The notes beneath the pieces were generated by a model, which saw only the letters and a list, made by a program, of their open reading frames with translations, made no database searches and was not told where the DNA came from. DNA of 64,000 nt. Origin: Elymus sibiricus (lineage: Eukaryota; Streptophyta; Magnoliopsida; Poales; Poaceae). The position numbers and the translations under genes are program-made. Location of the stretch: NCBI GenBank assembly GCA_039707655.1, contig CM077666.1, positions 306,182,166-306,246,165 of the forward strand. The letters are read 5' to 3'. How positions within the stretch are numbered: position 1 is the stretch's first letter; every line of letters starts with the position of its first letter. Positions 24,780-35,653 of this stretch are shown piece after piece.

Positions 24780-25320
24780 TTGGAGTATAGCCGTGGTAGA
24801 AATTCACTGCGCCTAAACGTCTCGCGGAGGCCCTTGGCGTTGAACGCACGCGCGAGGGCGGAGACGCTGGTGGTGGCCGGCGACGATGTTCTCGGACGCC
24901 GGGGCGAGGCTGTCGAACTAGCCCTGCGGCACGATGTAGTTGGGCCCGCCGGAAAGCACGACGGCATCACGGGTGGTGAGCGCCGAGATGTCGGCGCACG
25001 ACACGGTGGCGCCGCAGGTCGCGTGCACCTTGGCGCGGATGTCCTCCACGAGCTGCAGCGCGCGCGGCTGCAGCGTGGTGTTGGGTCCCATGGCCTGCTC
25101 CGTGCCGCTGCCCTTGAGGTACACGGACGTGTCGCAGCCCTGCAGGAAACAGTCATGGAAGAAGATGTGGAGGAGGCCGGCGGCGAGCGCGACCTCTTGC
25201 CGGAGCGCCGCTTGCACGTTCTGGCCTTCGTGACAGTCGCCGTGCTGCTCTCCCCGGCGATGTCCCTCCCTCTGGAGGGCGCTGGCTTCCACTCGGCGAC
25301 GTGCCCGCAGTTGGAGAGCA
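24780..25320 (-). pseudogene. Class III (secretory) peroxidase pseudogene with an internal inversion
   Basis: On the minus strand, 25215 leftward encodes AALRQEVALAAGLLHIFFHDCF (distal His and Cys motif), GCDTSVYLKG, CGATVSCADISALTTRDAVVLSGGP and then FDSLAPASEN and SALARAFNAKGL after a TAG and a frameshift. This is the helix B to helix D part of plant secreted haem peroxidases. The signal peptide and mature N-terminus (LAFVTVAVLLSPAMSLP, then GFHSATCPQLEST) lie immediately to the right but on the plus strand (about 25220-25317). The proximal-His half is missing. It is a truncated, inverted, dead copy, probably captured by a transposon. Confidence 0.82.
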
Positions 25321-25329
25321 CGTGCTATC

Positions 25330-26605
25330 CTCTAAATGTCTCAAAATTTAACTTTTCCATCAAATTTGCCGAATCCGCAGACACACATGCCCGCATTATT
25401 TCCATTTTTTGTGCTGCCATAGTGCTCGCTCCACGGGCCCTGCAGTTCAATCAGTCAACACAATTAAGTTCAGTTAACAAGTTCCCTGTATACATGAAGC
25501 ATCAAATTTCCTGATTAATGGACATAACTGTTGGCCCGTTGCAGCTCAAGAATAGTTGGTTGATTTGTCGATTCAGTTATTCATCAGTCTAATCAAACAA
25601 CTTAGCTAGTTAGATGAAGATGGGAATAGGTGTCATGAACACCAAAAGAAAACTGCTCTGAAGGACAAAACACACACACAAGAACAACTGCACATTAGGA
25701 TTCTGAATGGTCCTCTGTTTGTAGACAAAAAGAAGTTCAGAAAGATCCTCGGATGGACACACATACCAGTGCGTGAACACACTTATTAGCACGTACATCT
25801 CAGTTCATCACACGGTTAATTCTTTCTAACAATATATGAAATGAATTATCGAATCGAAACTTAGAAAGGGATTCTCTTTATGCAGATACAGACCCAATCG
25901 TTCATGGTTCTTTTTTTATAACATACTAAGTTGAACAGCAGAGAAGCATCCATACCAATAATATTGAATTGCAAACAATATTGTAGAAACAAACATGAGA
26001 GTTACCTGTCGCTTGAAGGAGTAGAGTTGATCCGGAAACAGTGGTTCACAGGTTCAAGCAAGAGACGACGGGAAGGTCGATCAGAGGCGCCAGAGAAGGT
26101 CACGCGCGAGGGATGCCAAGGCAGGAGGTGAAGATGCTAGAGTTGAGGAGCATGGTGTGCTGTGCTACAGGCCCTGCCGATGGCGCAATGCCCCTAGGCG
26201 GTGCCTTCGGGGAGCAGGGGCGCTGGTGCAGGGGGCCGGCGGATCATGGGGAGCAGGGCGGTGGAGCTCGGGAGGAGTCTGACAGAGTTCGCTGGGGGGG
26301 AGGCAATCAGGCGGCGATGGGATCCGCGGCGCCGTGCGCGGGGTGCAGGTGGGCGACGGCGGTGGGATCCGTGGCGGAGCGCGTGGGGCTGCGCCGGTGG
26401 TTGTTCGGGCGTGGGGAGGACGAGCGGCGGCGGGGATGGAGGCGCGTGAGAGGTTGCCAGGGCCGGCGGCGGCGCGTGGGGATCCAGGGCAGGCGGCGGT
26501 GCGCGGGATCCACTGCCGATGGCGGAGTGTGGGTATCGAGGGCAGGCGGCGGTGCGGTCGTTTGATCGGGGTTGGTGGGGGGGATCGGGGACGGTGGTGG
26601 ACCGA
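25330..26605. other. No gene recognised; right half GC-rich and Pro/Arg/Gly-rich in all frames
   Basis: 26030-26605 has high GC and long frames of low-complexity sequence on both strands, as in captured 5' leader or first-exon fragments. No domain can be supported. Confidence 0.45.
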
Positions 26606-26606
26606 T

Positions 26607-26712
26607 GGGTCATGGGTGCTTTTTTTTTTGTCGCGTTATATATATATAACGCGACCTATATAGGCGTCGACCGGATCCTCCTGAACTGTCAGCGACAAAA
26701 AAAAAAGCACCC
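26607..26712. repeat. Nested inverted repeats with a (TA)n centre
   Basis: An inner 26-bp palindrome GTCGCGTTA..TAACGCGAC with a TATATATA centre sits within outer arms GGGTGC-T(10)-GTCGC and GCGAC-A(10)-GCACCC. It looks like a junction of two transposon ends at a TA-rich site. Confidence 0.8.
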
Positions 26713-28540
26713 AAAAAACGCTTATTCTGCCAACAATTTCGCACCGCACCGCTGCCGCGAACCGAACTGCTGCCCCGATCCAAACTAAACCACACGCACC
26801 CACCAACCCCACCTTATCCACTCCTCGGATCCACTCCCACCTCCATCCGCAGCACAACGCCCCCAATCTCTCTCACCTCCTTCTCCCGACCCCGGTCGGG
26901 CCGCCGTGCTACAGCCGCCGACCCCCCTCCACCTTCCTCCCCGCACCGCCACTCTCTCCGTGCCGGGCCGCCACGAGCCAGGTTCGCCCCGCCCAACCAC
27001 GGCGCGCGCCAACCCAAGGGACCACCGTCGGCCCCCCTCAACCTCCCTCCCCACGCCCCTCCCTCCACAAGGCCGCCCTCCACCGCCTTCCTTCCCTACC
27101 GCCGCCCGCTCCCTAGCCTCCTGACCCCCAGCCACGTCGCCGCCTTTGCCCAACCTCCTGGCCACCGGCCGCCGCCTTCGCTCACCCTCCTGGCCACCGG
27201 CCGCGGCGCCCGTGCCCAACCTCCTGGATCCCCTCCGCAGCGCCCCCTTGCACAACGCACCTCCAGAAATGGATCCGGTAGCCGCCCGCATCAAGTGCTC
27301 GCCGACGCGCCCCCGACCTCGCGCCGTCCACTGCGCGCCTCCGGCGGCGGGTCCGTCTTCCCGAAGCTTCTGGCTCTCCCCGGCCTTCTCCCTCGTCAAC
27401 GGGTGAGCTGGGAAAAAAACTGCAGCTGCGTGTGCTGCATCCGGCGGCCTGAGCTCGTCGCCTGGGCTCGGGTCAGGAGCGAGCTGACCACCACCACGGC
27501 CCTCCCCCTGGCTCCCTCCTCCTCTCTGCATCATCTCTCCAAAAATCAGTCTCTGTCGTGCAGTTCTTCAATTCGATTTTGGTTTTGTCTTTAGTGTTAT
27601 GTAGTTCGGTCCCTCCTCCTTCCCCTGGCTCTACCCCGATGGCGCGAGCAGTTCGCCGTTCGATGCCGTGTGGTTCGCCGGCCGCCTGCGATTGACCGTC
27701 GCCTCAACCTGTCGTCGGGGACCAGCTCATGCCAGGTGCCACCCCGTGGCCCCCACGCGAGGACGCGGGAGCACTGAGCAACGGCCGATCCGGGTGACTC
27801 CCCTGATTCTGTTCGGCGACGACCGCTTAGTTGCGGGTTGCAGCCCACATCAGGGGTGTGAGCAGCTCACATGGGGGAGTTCGGAGTCCGCAGTGCACTC
27901 CAGTGGGGGCAGTGGTGCACTCTGGTCCTGATTTAGTGCACTCCTTTCCATTTCGTGGTTGTTCCCCGCCGTGGTCATCCGGTGCGGTGCAGCTCGAAAA
28001 CGTGTGCCGAGCGGTTCGGTGCTTGTTGCAAGTTCAGTATGCAGTGCAAAAGAGTGCAGATTAGAAAATAATTAAATATTTTCGATGACATTACCCCTCT
28101 GTATGAAGTGCAATTTGTGTAGCAGCTCATTACCCCTCTGTATGAAGTGCGATTTGTTTTCGTGTGTTTCAAAATTCAGTCGACTACATCAACACCTGCA
28201 GTGCGTTTGGTCCTCGGATGTGGTTCGCTTTTGAGAATGACGTTGTTCACTTGCGCACATCATAGAAGTCCAAAAACAATAGCGAAACAACAAAATAGTA
28301 ATGCGGTTCACTTCGATATATGTCGCGGTTCACTTGCCCTTGTCTCTGCAGTCCACTCTCGTTCATAAAAAATGTTGAAAAGAAGACAACAAAAACTCGT
28401 CTGAGAAAATTTACGTCCGACAAAAGAAATCATGCAGTGCACTTGCCCGTCTGATGCATTCCGGTTTTCAGTCTGAAGTAGTGCAGTTTTCTGTCCGATG
28501 CAGTTCCCTCGTCGATTTTGATGTCGCAAAAAACAGAGTG
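26713..28540. other. GC-rich leader-like DNA, no supported gene
   Basis: 26785-27600 is rich in CCTCC/CCGCC. A possible first exon starts with ATG at 27269 and ends at a GTGAGC donor after ..FSLVNG, but no downstream exon was recognised. The start of the region (TTATTCTGCCAACA..TTCGCAC) is a transposon-end motif seen again near 29340, 29425 and 31090. Confidence 0.4.
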
Positions 28541-29255
28541 TCCGCATTTTGGTAAAATCAAAACTGCTCTTAAACCGTAAGGAATTAGAGAGAGTGTTCT
28601 ACATGAAAAAGTTGCGCCTCGTCGATATATTTCCAACGGCGTATCATTTGAATCATTCCGACCAGCGGTTTGTAAAAATTCGCGAAAAAACGGCCGATGC
28701 CACCCGTCGTCCGCCACACCATTTTCAAAATTAATTTAAAACCGTAAGGAATCTCAAAAATATTTCTGCATATGAAAGTTGCGCCTCGTCCGTAGCTTTT
28801 CAACGGCTTATCACACGCCTCATTTGGACAAATGGTTAAAAAACTGGAACGAAAACAGTACCAAAAAATTGTAAAAATTTGAAAAAACAGAATTCTGCGA
28901 TTTAGTAAATTTGAAACTGCTCTTAAACCGTAAGGAATTAGAGGAAGTAATATATATGAAAAAGTTGCGCCTCGACGATATCTTTCCAACGGCGTATCAT
29001 TTGCTTCATTCCGACAAGCGGTTTGCGAAAAAACGCGAAAATACGCTCGCTGCCACTCGTCGGGCGCCCATCGTTTTCGAAACTGCTCTTAAACCGCGAG
29101 GAATCTCGAAAAAATTTCAACATGGCGAAGTTGCGCATAATTCATAGATTTCCAACGGCGTATTACACGCCTCGTTCCGACGAACGGTTAAATTTTTTGA
29201 TCAAAAACAGTACCGAAAAAACACCACGTGCAGTTTTTTTTCGACGAGAAGTTCA
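28540..29255. repeat. Modular array C, inverted relative of array A
   Basis: Units contain AAACTGCTCTTAAACCG, CATGAAAAAGTTGCGC, TTTCCAACGGCGTAT and CATTCCGACNAGCGGTTT. These are reverse-complement relatives of the GTTGGAAAGCT modules at 20.1-21.2 kb. Confidence 0.7.
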
Positions 29256-29329
29256 GTAGTGTTTGTATTGCAGTACCTTTGCTTCAGAAAGTGTAGTGCC
29301 CTCGCGTTGAGCATGCAGTTCGGATGTGG

Positions 29330-29432
29330 GCAGAATAACTATTCTGCCAATATTGGCAGAATAGACGGGCTGTATATATATATATACAGCCGGTCTATTC
29401 TCCTAACATTAGGAGAATAGTTATCCTGCTAA
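29330..29432. repeat. About 100-bp palindromic junction with a (TA)n centre
   Basis: The left arm (GCAGAATAACTATTCTGCC..GGCAGAATAGAC) is roughly the reverse complement of the right arm (GTCTATTCTCC..GGAGAATAGTTATCCTGC). The centre is GGCTGTATATATATATATACAGCC split at its TA core. Each arm also has its own internal hairpin. Confidence 0.8.
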
Positions 29433-29439
29433 GACTTCC

Positions 29440-30660
29440 GAACTGCATCCTCCACGCAAGTGCACGTCATTGAAAAACTAAGTGCACTGCGTTGCTGACA
29501 GAGTGTACTGCTTGTTCGGTGGAGCATCCTTGGTGTAATCGGGTGTTGCGGGTCGTTTTTAGGTGTCTTTTGATGCTCGTGGACCTTTATTATTGGACAT
29601 TTAATGTAATCCGCATTCGAATCTTCATAAATCGAGCGATTTAGCGGGATGAGCTTCCTCTGTTCATTCGTGTTCGTCTCTAATGCGGGTGTTCTTTGCT
29701 TTGATTCGTTTTTGTAGGTAAGAATTCGTCTCTTGTGTTTGTTTAATCGCTTCTAATTTGCTTCAATCTGTTCCCTTACGAGTTATCCGGTGTCAATTTT
29801 ACCCAGATCGTTTTGGCTGTCGGGATGTGCTTCGTGCGCTCCTCTGCATTTTTTGATTTTTGTTCTTGCGCGTTGATGCGGTTTGAATCTACGAGTTAGT
29901 TTCTTTCTTCTGTTTCAAATCTTCAGATTTGCCTTTCAATCGATTTTTTTTACAAATAATTTAGAGAATGGCGTGTTTTGTTCACCCGTTGGTTTTTTGT
30001 ACCCGTGATGGTTGAATGTGTTGGTTGCGCCATCTGTTTTGAAATTGAGCAATTGCACTAATATTTTGTGTGTGCGATCGAGCTGCGACTTAATGTGTGA
30101 AGCATGATTGGTTCCCCGTATGTTTCATCATCTGTTGTGTTTTAATTTTTGCACTTCTTTCGTTTTTTTGTAGCGTACTGCATGTTTGAAGATAGCGGAC
30201 TACACATGTGGAACTGCACTGTAGTTTACAAGACAACTTCTTAAATTTGCATCTTTGAAACTGCATTGTGGTGTGTAGTGAACTGCAAATTATTGATCCG
30301 CGTACTGCATTAATGTTTATAAGAGAACCGCATAGATGTCAAGTTTTCGAGCTTTGTTTGTTTCGGATGGTTATTGCAAAGTTTTCGAACATTCGCACTG
30401 CATTGATATCACTAAGAGAGCTGCAATACTTAGTATAGTGCACTGCACTACAATATATGTAATGTATAATCTGCATTTTCTATGGCAACTTGTAGCATGG
30501 TTGTAAAATTTTGCAGATGAGATCACATGCACTAAAAAAGGGTCCGTTCTAACAGTCTGAAGAACATAGAGTTGCAGCGTCTGGTAGACATAATTTAAAA
30601 AACATACATCATAAGCAAACATTGCATAGATGCCACATGCGTCTTTGCTTCAACTTAGAC
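29440..30660. other. No gene recognised; ACTGCA-rich transposon DNA
   Basis: Repeated GCACTGCA/GAACTGCA words are present. The segment around 30430-30600 resembles 62480-62640 inside a ULP-gene intron (shared TAGTRYAGTGCACTGCA, CTGCATTTTCT and AGATGAG.TCACATGCA words). Confidence 0.5.
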
Positions 30661-30663
30661 AGC

Positions 30664-31595
30664 CTACAGTGCAAATATTCTAAACAGCAGAGATGCTTTT
30701 TCCCTGTAGAACATCACCATTACCACTTCTCCGGCCTCGAATCCGTTCTCGGAGACAAACTTCTTCCAGCCAACAGTTATGTTAATGCAGCCATCAGAGT
30801 CAATGTGGTAGTCAGCTTTCATATAGTCATATCCATTCTTGTGCTCTGTCTCCAGAATAAGCTTCCCTGAACTTGTAGCAGGAAACCTTATTGCGGATGG
30901 CACTTTCTGCAATTTGGCATGCATTTTGAATGAAAAGGTAAACACCTGACAATTTTGCTATATCTGAACATAATCTATATACATGAACTGAAATATGCAT
31001 GGATATATGACTACTAGTAAGAAAAATAGGTTCAATATATGAACTAAAATATATATGGACCTGACTAGTAACTTTACTACAATATATACTATTCTGCTAA
31101 CACTTTCGCACTGCATGCTCAATGGTACTGCACTGCTTTAGGAAAGCAAGAGCACTGCAATGCTGGGTGAGGGAACTACTTTTTTGATTTGGGTGTTGCT
31201 GATTGTTTGTTCAGGTTCATTCAAACTAGTGCACACCTGACCTAGACTAAATAAATATACGTAGAACCATGTAGTGTTTAATTACTGACTAATCTAAAGA
31301 AAAATGCAGATCTGGGTATTGATAATACTAAGCTAACCGACGGAAACATACATTCAGATGTGGATTTGGAACCTAAAAAGTAAATAAGACCAGGTGGGGA
31401 AACACACACCCATGATTCCTCGAGGTCTGCATGTGTGAGGCGATATAGAAATGGTGCCCGGAACCCGCGGTTGGTGGTTAGCAGGCACTCGAGCTGGCTG
31501 CGCCGCTGAGTCTCCGTGAGCTCCACACCTTCATGGTACACGCATGCCTCCGCTATCGGCACCATCCTTGCCAAGCAGCCGCATGAGCAGTCCAT
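30664..31595 (-). CDS. B3 DNA-binding-domain protein, two exons, apparently intact
   Basis: Exon 1 runs 31595-31410 from an ATG in good context (GCCATGG), beginning MDCSCGCLARM. Exon 2 runs 30945-30664 to TAG. The intron has GTGTGT and TTGTCAG sites and is phase 0, giving 155 residues. Exon 2 has a B3-like fold signature: KLQKVPSAIRFPA, then GCINITVGWKKFVSENGFEAGEVVMVMFY, the conserved GW..F....L..GD segment of REM/B3 proteins. B3 domains bind DNA in the nucleus. The protein is short for the family, with one partial domain and a Cys-containing N-terminus. The flanks are transposon-like ACTGCA repeats, so it may be cargo rather than a host regulator. Confidence 0.65.
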
Positions 31596-31799
31596 GGCAC
31601 GGCAGGGCAGAGGCAAATAGGAGGAGGAGAATGGGCGGAACCCTAGATCTTGATTTGGAGATAGGAAGGAGACGGATTAGTTCTGTTAGTTGGGAGCCCG
31701 GATGGATAGGTTTTATGGAGCGAGTATGGCTGGCTGATTAGTCAACAATAATAAAAAGTAATAAGTGGTGTGGTAGGTGGTAGGCGGTAGATGTAATCT

Positions 31800-31945
31800 G
31801 ATCAATATACTGTACTGCATTTTTTGTTAACAAGAGCACTGCTTCTTTGATGTTAACGTACTGCATTTCTGTTGTGATATCTGGCGGCCTGCAGTTGGGG
31901 GGGGGTGGGGGTGGGGGGGGGGCTCCCCCCCTCATTTTTTTGTTG
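31800..31945. repeat. ACTGCA words ending in a G-run/C-run hairpin
   Basis: Several TACTGCATTT words precede CTGCAGTT and a G9TG5TG10 tract, then CTC8. The same arrangement occurs at about 52820-52975. Confidence 0.7.
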
Positions 31946-32041
31946 TGGTTATGCATTTATTTTTATTTTTTATTTTTGTTGTTGGTGATAAACACATTGT
32001 AATGGTATTCATTTTTATTTTTTGAGTGTTTGTTTTTTTAT

Positions 32042-32198
32042 TGGGCCGTGGAATGTGAGTCTATTGGGCCTTTTGGGTGGTAAGTCACATCCGGCCCAAG
32101 TCTACCTACCTGCACGGCTGCTTCGCTCAATGCAGTCGGTATGCGCTAAAGTTTAGTCCCACCTCGCCCGCCGAGGGCGGGCACGACTGGTTTATAAG
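32042..32198 (+). promoter_or_regulatory. snRNA-type promoter: three MSP-like motifs, USE and TATA
   Basis: GTCCCACCTCG at 32156-32166 matches the plant upstream sequence element RTCCCACATCG with one mismatch. TTTATAAG starts at 32191, 24 bp after the USE, the spacing of plant Pol III-type snRNA genes (Pol II types use about 33). Upstream are three RGCCCR motifs (32042-32047 and 32065-32070 as reverse complements, 32093-32098 forward), the monocot-specific promoter element. Confidence 0.6.
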
Positions 32199-32216
32199 CC
32201 CAAGTGAGGCAACCAT

Positions 32217-32366
32217 TCCGAACTCCTTGTAACACTTATTGTGCGCTCACACACGGCGCTCTCTCCCCCATCACTATGACCTGTGGGCCCTGATGTGCCT
32301 GTCCCCATGCATGCTGACTCAGTACGAGACTCGCTGGGACCAGGTTGCACCTAGGCGGTCATTTTT
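32217..32366 (+). ncRNA. Candidate Pol III small RNA, about 150 nt
   Basis: The start is inferred about 25 bp downstream of the TATA box. A T9 run at 32362-32370 would terminate Pol III. I do not recognise the RNA: it is not U6, U3, 7SL or a tRNA. A CTGATG and a CTGA are present, but no convincing C/D or H/ACA layout. Confidence is limited because the identity is unknown and the region lies in transposon-like DNA. Confidence 0.35.
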
Positions 32367-32838
32367 TTTTATTTTTTCATATGTTCCATGCGTGTGTGCA
32401 CTGCTTTGTTAGGTTGTTGTGCACTTCATTTAAGAACATTCTGTACTGCATGTCCCTTCATGACGGTTGTGCACTGCATGGATCTTCATTTGTGCACTGC
32501 ATGCTCGTCCGTTTGTGCACTGCTATGTGCACCTGCCTTGTGCGGTACCCTAATGACATACTATCGCTGCTATGTTTATATTTTTAGTGCACTGCAGTAT
32601 ATTCTAACAGAGAACTGCAACAATGTACTGGAAATATACTTGTTCATAAGATAAGCAAACTGCATGATTTAAAAGCAAACTACAACACAAGCAAAACCTA
32701 ATTTACCACAAGCAAATTACAAACTTGAGAGAGGGGAAATCTGATGAGAAATCTAAAATGGCACGAGCAATCTTCTAGATACATTCTTGGTCGGCAACAC
32801 CTCCTTCAGTAGTCGTAGTCGCCCCAGGTCCTGGCGCG

Positions 32839-34358
32839 TGATACGTCCATTTTGCATCATGTTTTGCTACTATTATTTATAGTGTTTTTAATCAATATAA
32901 CACTTTTTGGAGCAATTCTAATGCCTTTTCTCTCTTAATATGCAAGATCTACACAAGGAGGGAGAATGCCGGTAGCTGGAATTCTAGACCTGAAAAAGCT
33001 ATGTCAGAGATACCTATTCTGCACATCCCCAAATGAGCTGAAATTTCACGGAGAATTATTTTGGAATAAATAAAAAATATTGGAATCAAGAAGTACCAGA
33101 GGGGGCCACCCAGGAGCCCACGAGGCACCAGGGCGCGCCACCCCCCCAAGCGCGCCCTGGTACCTCGTGGGGCCCCTGGCCAGCCTCTTGTCCCCATTTT
33201 TTGGTATATAAGTCATTTTTCCCTAGAAAAAATATAGGGAAGACTTTCGGGACGGTGCGCCGCCGTCTCGAGGTGGAACTTGGGCAGGAGCACTTTTGCT
33301 CTCCGGCGGAGAGATTCTGCCGGGAAAACTTCCCTCCGGGAGGGGGAAATCGTCGCCATTGACATCACCAGCGATCCTCTCATCATGGGAGGACTAATCT
33401 TCATCAACATCTTCACCAGCACCATCTCATCTCAAACCCTAGTTCATCTCTTGTATTCAATCTTTGTCTCATAACCTCAGATTGGTACCTGTGGGTTGCT
33501 AGTAGTGTTGATTACATCTTGTAGTTGATGCTAGTTGGTTTATTTGGTGGAAGATTATATGTTAAGATCTATTATGCTATTCAATACCCCTCTGATCTTG
33601 GACATGATTATGTTTTGTGAGTAGTTACTTTTGTTCTTGAGGACATGGGAGAAGTCTTGTCAGAAGTAATCATGTGAATTTGGTATTCGTTCGATATTTT
33701 GATGATATGTATGTTGTTTATTCCCTTAGTGGTGTCATGTGAACGTCGACTACATGACACTTCACCATCTTTGGGCCTAAGGGAATGCATTGTGGAGTAG
33801 TAATTAGATGATGGGTTGCTAGAGTGACAGAAGCTTAAACCCTAGTTTATGTGCTATTCCGTAAGGGGCTGATTTGGATCCATATGTTTAATGCTATGGT
33901 TAGAGTTATCTTAATTCTTCTTTCATAGTTGCAGATGCTTGCGAGAGGGGGTAATCATAAGTGGGAGGTTTGTTCAAGTAAGAATAGCACCCAAGCACCG
34001 GTCCACCCACATATCAAATTATCAAAGTAGCGAACGCGAATCAAACAAACATGATGAAAGTGACTAGATGAAATTCCCATGTGTCCTCGAGAATGCTTTA
34101 CTTATTATAAGAGATCGTTCTGGCTTGTCCTTTGCTACAAAACGGATTGGGCCACCTTGCTGCACTCTTTGTTACTATTGCTACTTGTCACTTGTTACAA
34201 ATTATCTTGCTATCAAACTACTCGTTGCCGATAATTTCAATGCTTGCAGAAAATACCTTGCTGAAAAGCGCTTGTCATTTCCTTCTGCTCCTCGTTGGGT
34301 TCGACACTCTTACTTATCGAAAGGACTACGATTGATCCCCTATACTTGTGGGTCATCA
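32839..34358 (+). repeat. 5' LTR of the gypsy element
   Basis: It begins TGATACGTCC and ends TGGGTCATCA. GGTATATAAG near 33203 is a plausible TATA box. An inverted pair (AGGGCGCGCCACC / GCGCGCCCTGG) lies near 33130. Confidence 0.95.
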
Positions 34359-34369
34359 AGACTCTTTTC

Positions 34370-34385
34370 TGGCGCCGTTGCCGGA
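34370..34385 (+). promoter_or_regulatory. Primer-binding site, tRNA-Asp type
   Basis: TGGCGCCGTTGCCGG, 11 bases after the LTR, is complementary to the 3' end of plant tRNA-Asp, as in many Triticeae gypsy elements. Confidence 0.85.
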
Positions 34386-34464
34386 GAGTGAAGCGTCTTT
34401 GGTGAGTGGAATTTGGTAAGGAAACATTTATATTACGTGCTGAAATTTACTGTCACTTGTCACT

Positions 34465-35514
34465 ATGGAAAGTAATCCTTTGAGGGGTTTGTTCGGGGTA
34501 TCTTCACCTCGACCGGAAAAACAAATAGTTGCTCCTCAACTGGAAACATTTATATTACATGCTGTTGAACCATTTGATGTTTGGGGATTTGATTATATGG
34601 GACCCTTTCCTAAATCCAATGGGTATACACATATTTTAGTTGCTGTTGATTACGTTACTAAGTGGGTAGAAGCTATTCCAACTAGTAGTGCTGATCATAA
34701 CGCTTCTATTAAAATGCTTAAAGATGTTATTTTCCCGAGGTTTGGAGTCCCTAGATATTTAATGACTGATGGTGGTTCACATTTTATTCATGGTACATTC
34801 CGTAAATTGCTTGCTAAATATGATGTCAACCATAGAATTGCATCTCCCTATCACCCTCAAACTAGTGGTCAAGTAGAATTGAGCAATAGAGAAATAAAAT
34901 TAATTTTGCAGAAAACCGCCAATAGATCTAGAAAGAATTGGTCTAAGAAACTTGAGGATGCATTATGGGCATATAGAACTGCTTATAAAAATCCTATGGG
35001 TATGTCTCCTTATAAAATGGTTTATGGAAAAGCATGTCATTTACCTCTTGAGTTAGAACATAAAGCATATTGAGTATTTAAAAAACTAAATTATGACTTT
35101 AAACTTGCCGGTGAAAAGTGGTTATTTGATATTAGCTCATTAGATGAATGGAGAACCCAAGCTTATGAACATGCCAAATTATTTAAAGAAAAAGTTAAAA
35201 GATGGCATGATAGAAGAATTCAAAAACGGGAATTTAAGGTAGGTGAGCAAGTTCTATTGTACAATTCTCGTTTGAGATTCTTTGCAGGAAAACTTCTCTC
35301 TAAATGGGATGGACCGTATATCATCGAAGAAGTTTATCGCTCCGGAGCCATCAAAATAAACAACTCCAAAGGCACTAATCCGAGAGTGGTGAATGGGCAA
35401 AGAATTAAGCACTATATTTCAGGTACTCCCATTAATGTTGAAACTAATATTATTGAAACAATTACACCGGAGGAATACATAAGAGAGACCTTCCCGAACA
35501 CTCCAGAACCCTGA
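34465..35514 (+). pseudogene. Gag-start fused to gypsy integrase, one nonsense codon
   Basis: The frame starts [11 protein letters not shown], the likely gag N-terminus, and after about 30 residues joins the integrase core: [54 protein letters not shown] and [11 protein letters not shown]. This covers the D,D,E catalytic set of Ty3-type integrase without its zinc-binding head. A TGA at 35071-35073 replaces a Trp codon; beyond it the same frame stays open to 35514 and includes WHDRRI and a GPYIIEEVYRSGAIKI chromatin-binding-like tail. Most of gag and all of PR, RT and RH are deleted. A 23-bp near-identical repeat (34420 and 34542) sits around the junction. Confidence 0.88.
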
Positions 35515-35653
35515 AAAGGAAGAGGTATGTGATACGGTAAGTAAACCGACTCCAAAAATTCCATAAAAATATTTTCTGTCAGTTTTGGAATATTAGAAAA
35601 AATATAAAAATAAGAAACAGCCGAGGGGACCCACGTGGTGCCCACGAGGCACC

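Noticed and set aside
26194..27534. Pro/Arg/Gly-rich long frames
   Set aside because: All six frames are open because of GC-rich composition; no family motif and no consistent splice partners.
34370..34385. tRNA-Asp gene fragment
   Set aside because: Only the 3'-end complement is present, 11 bases after an LTR, so it is a primer-binding site.
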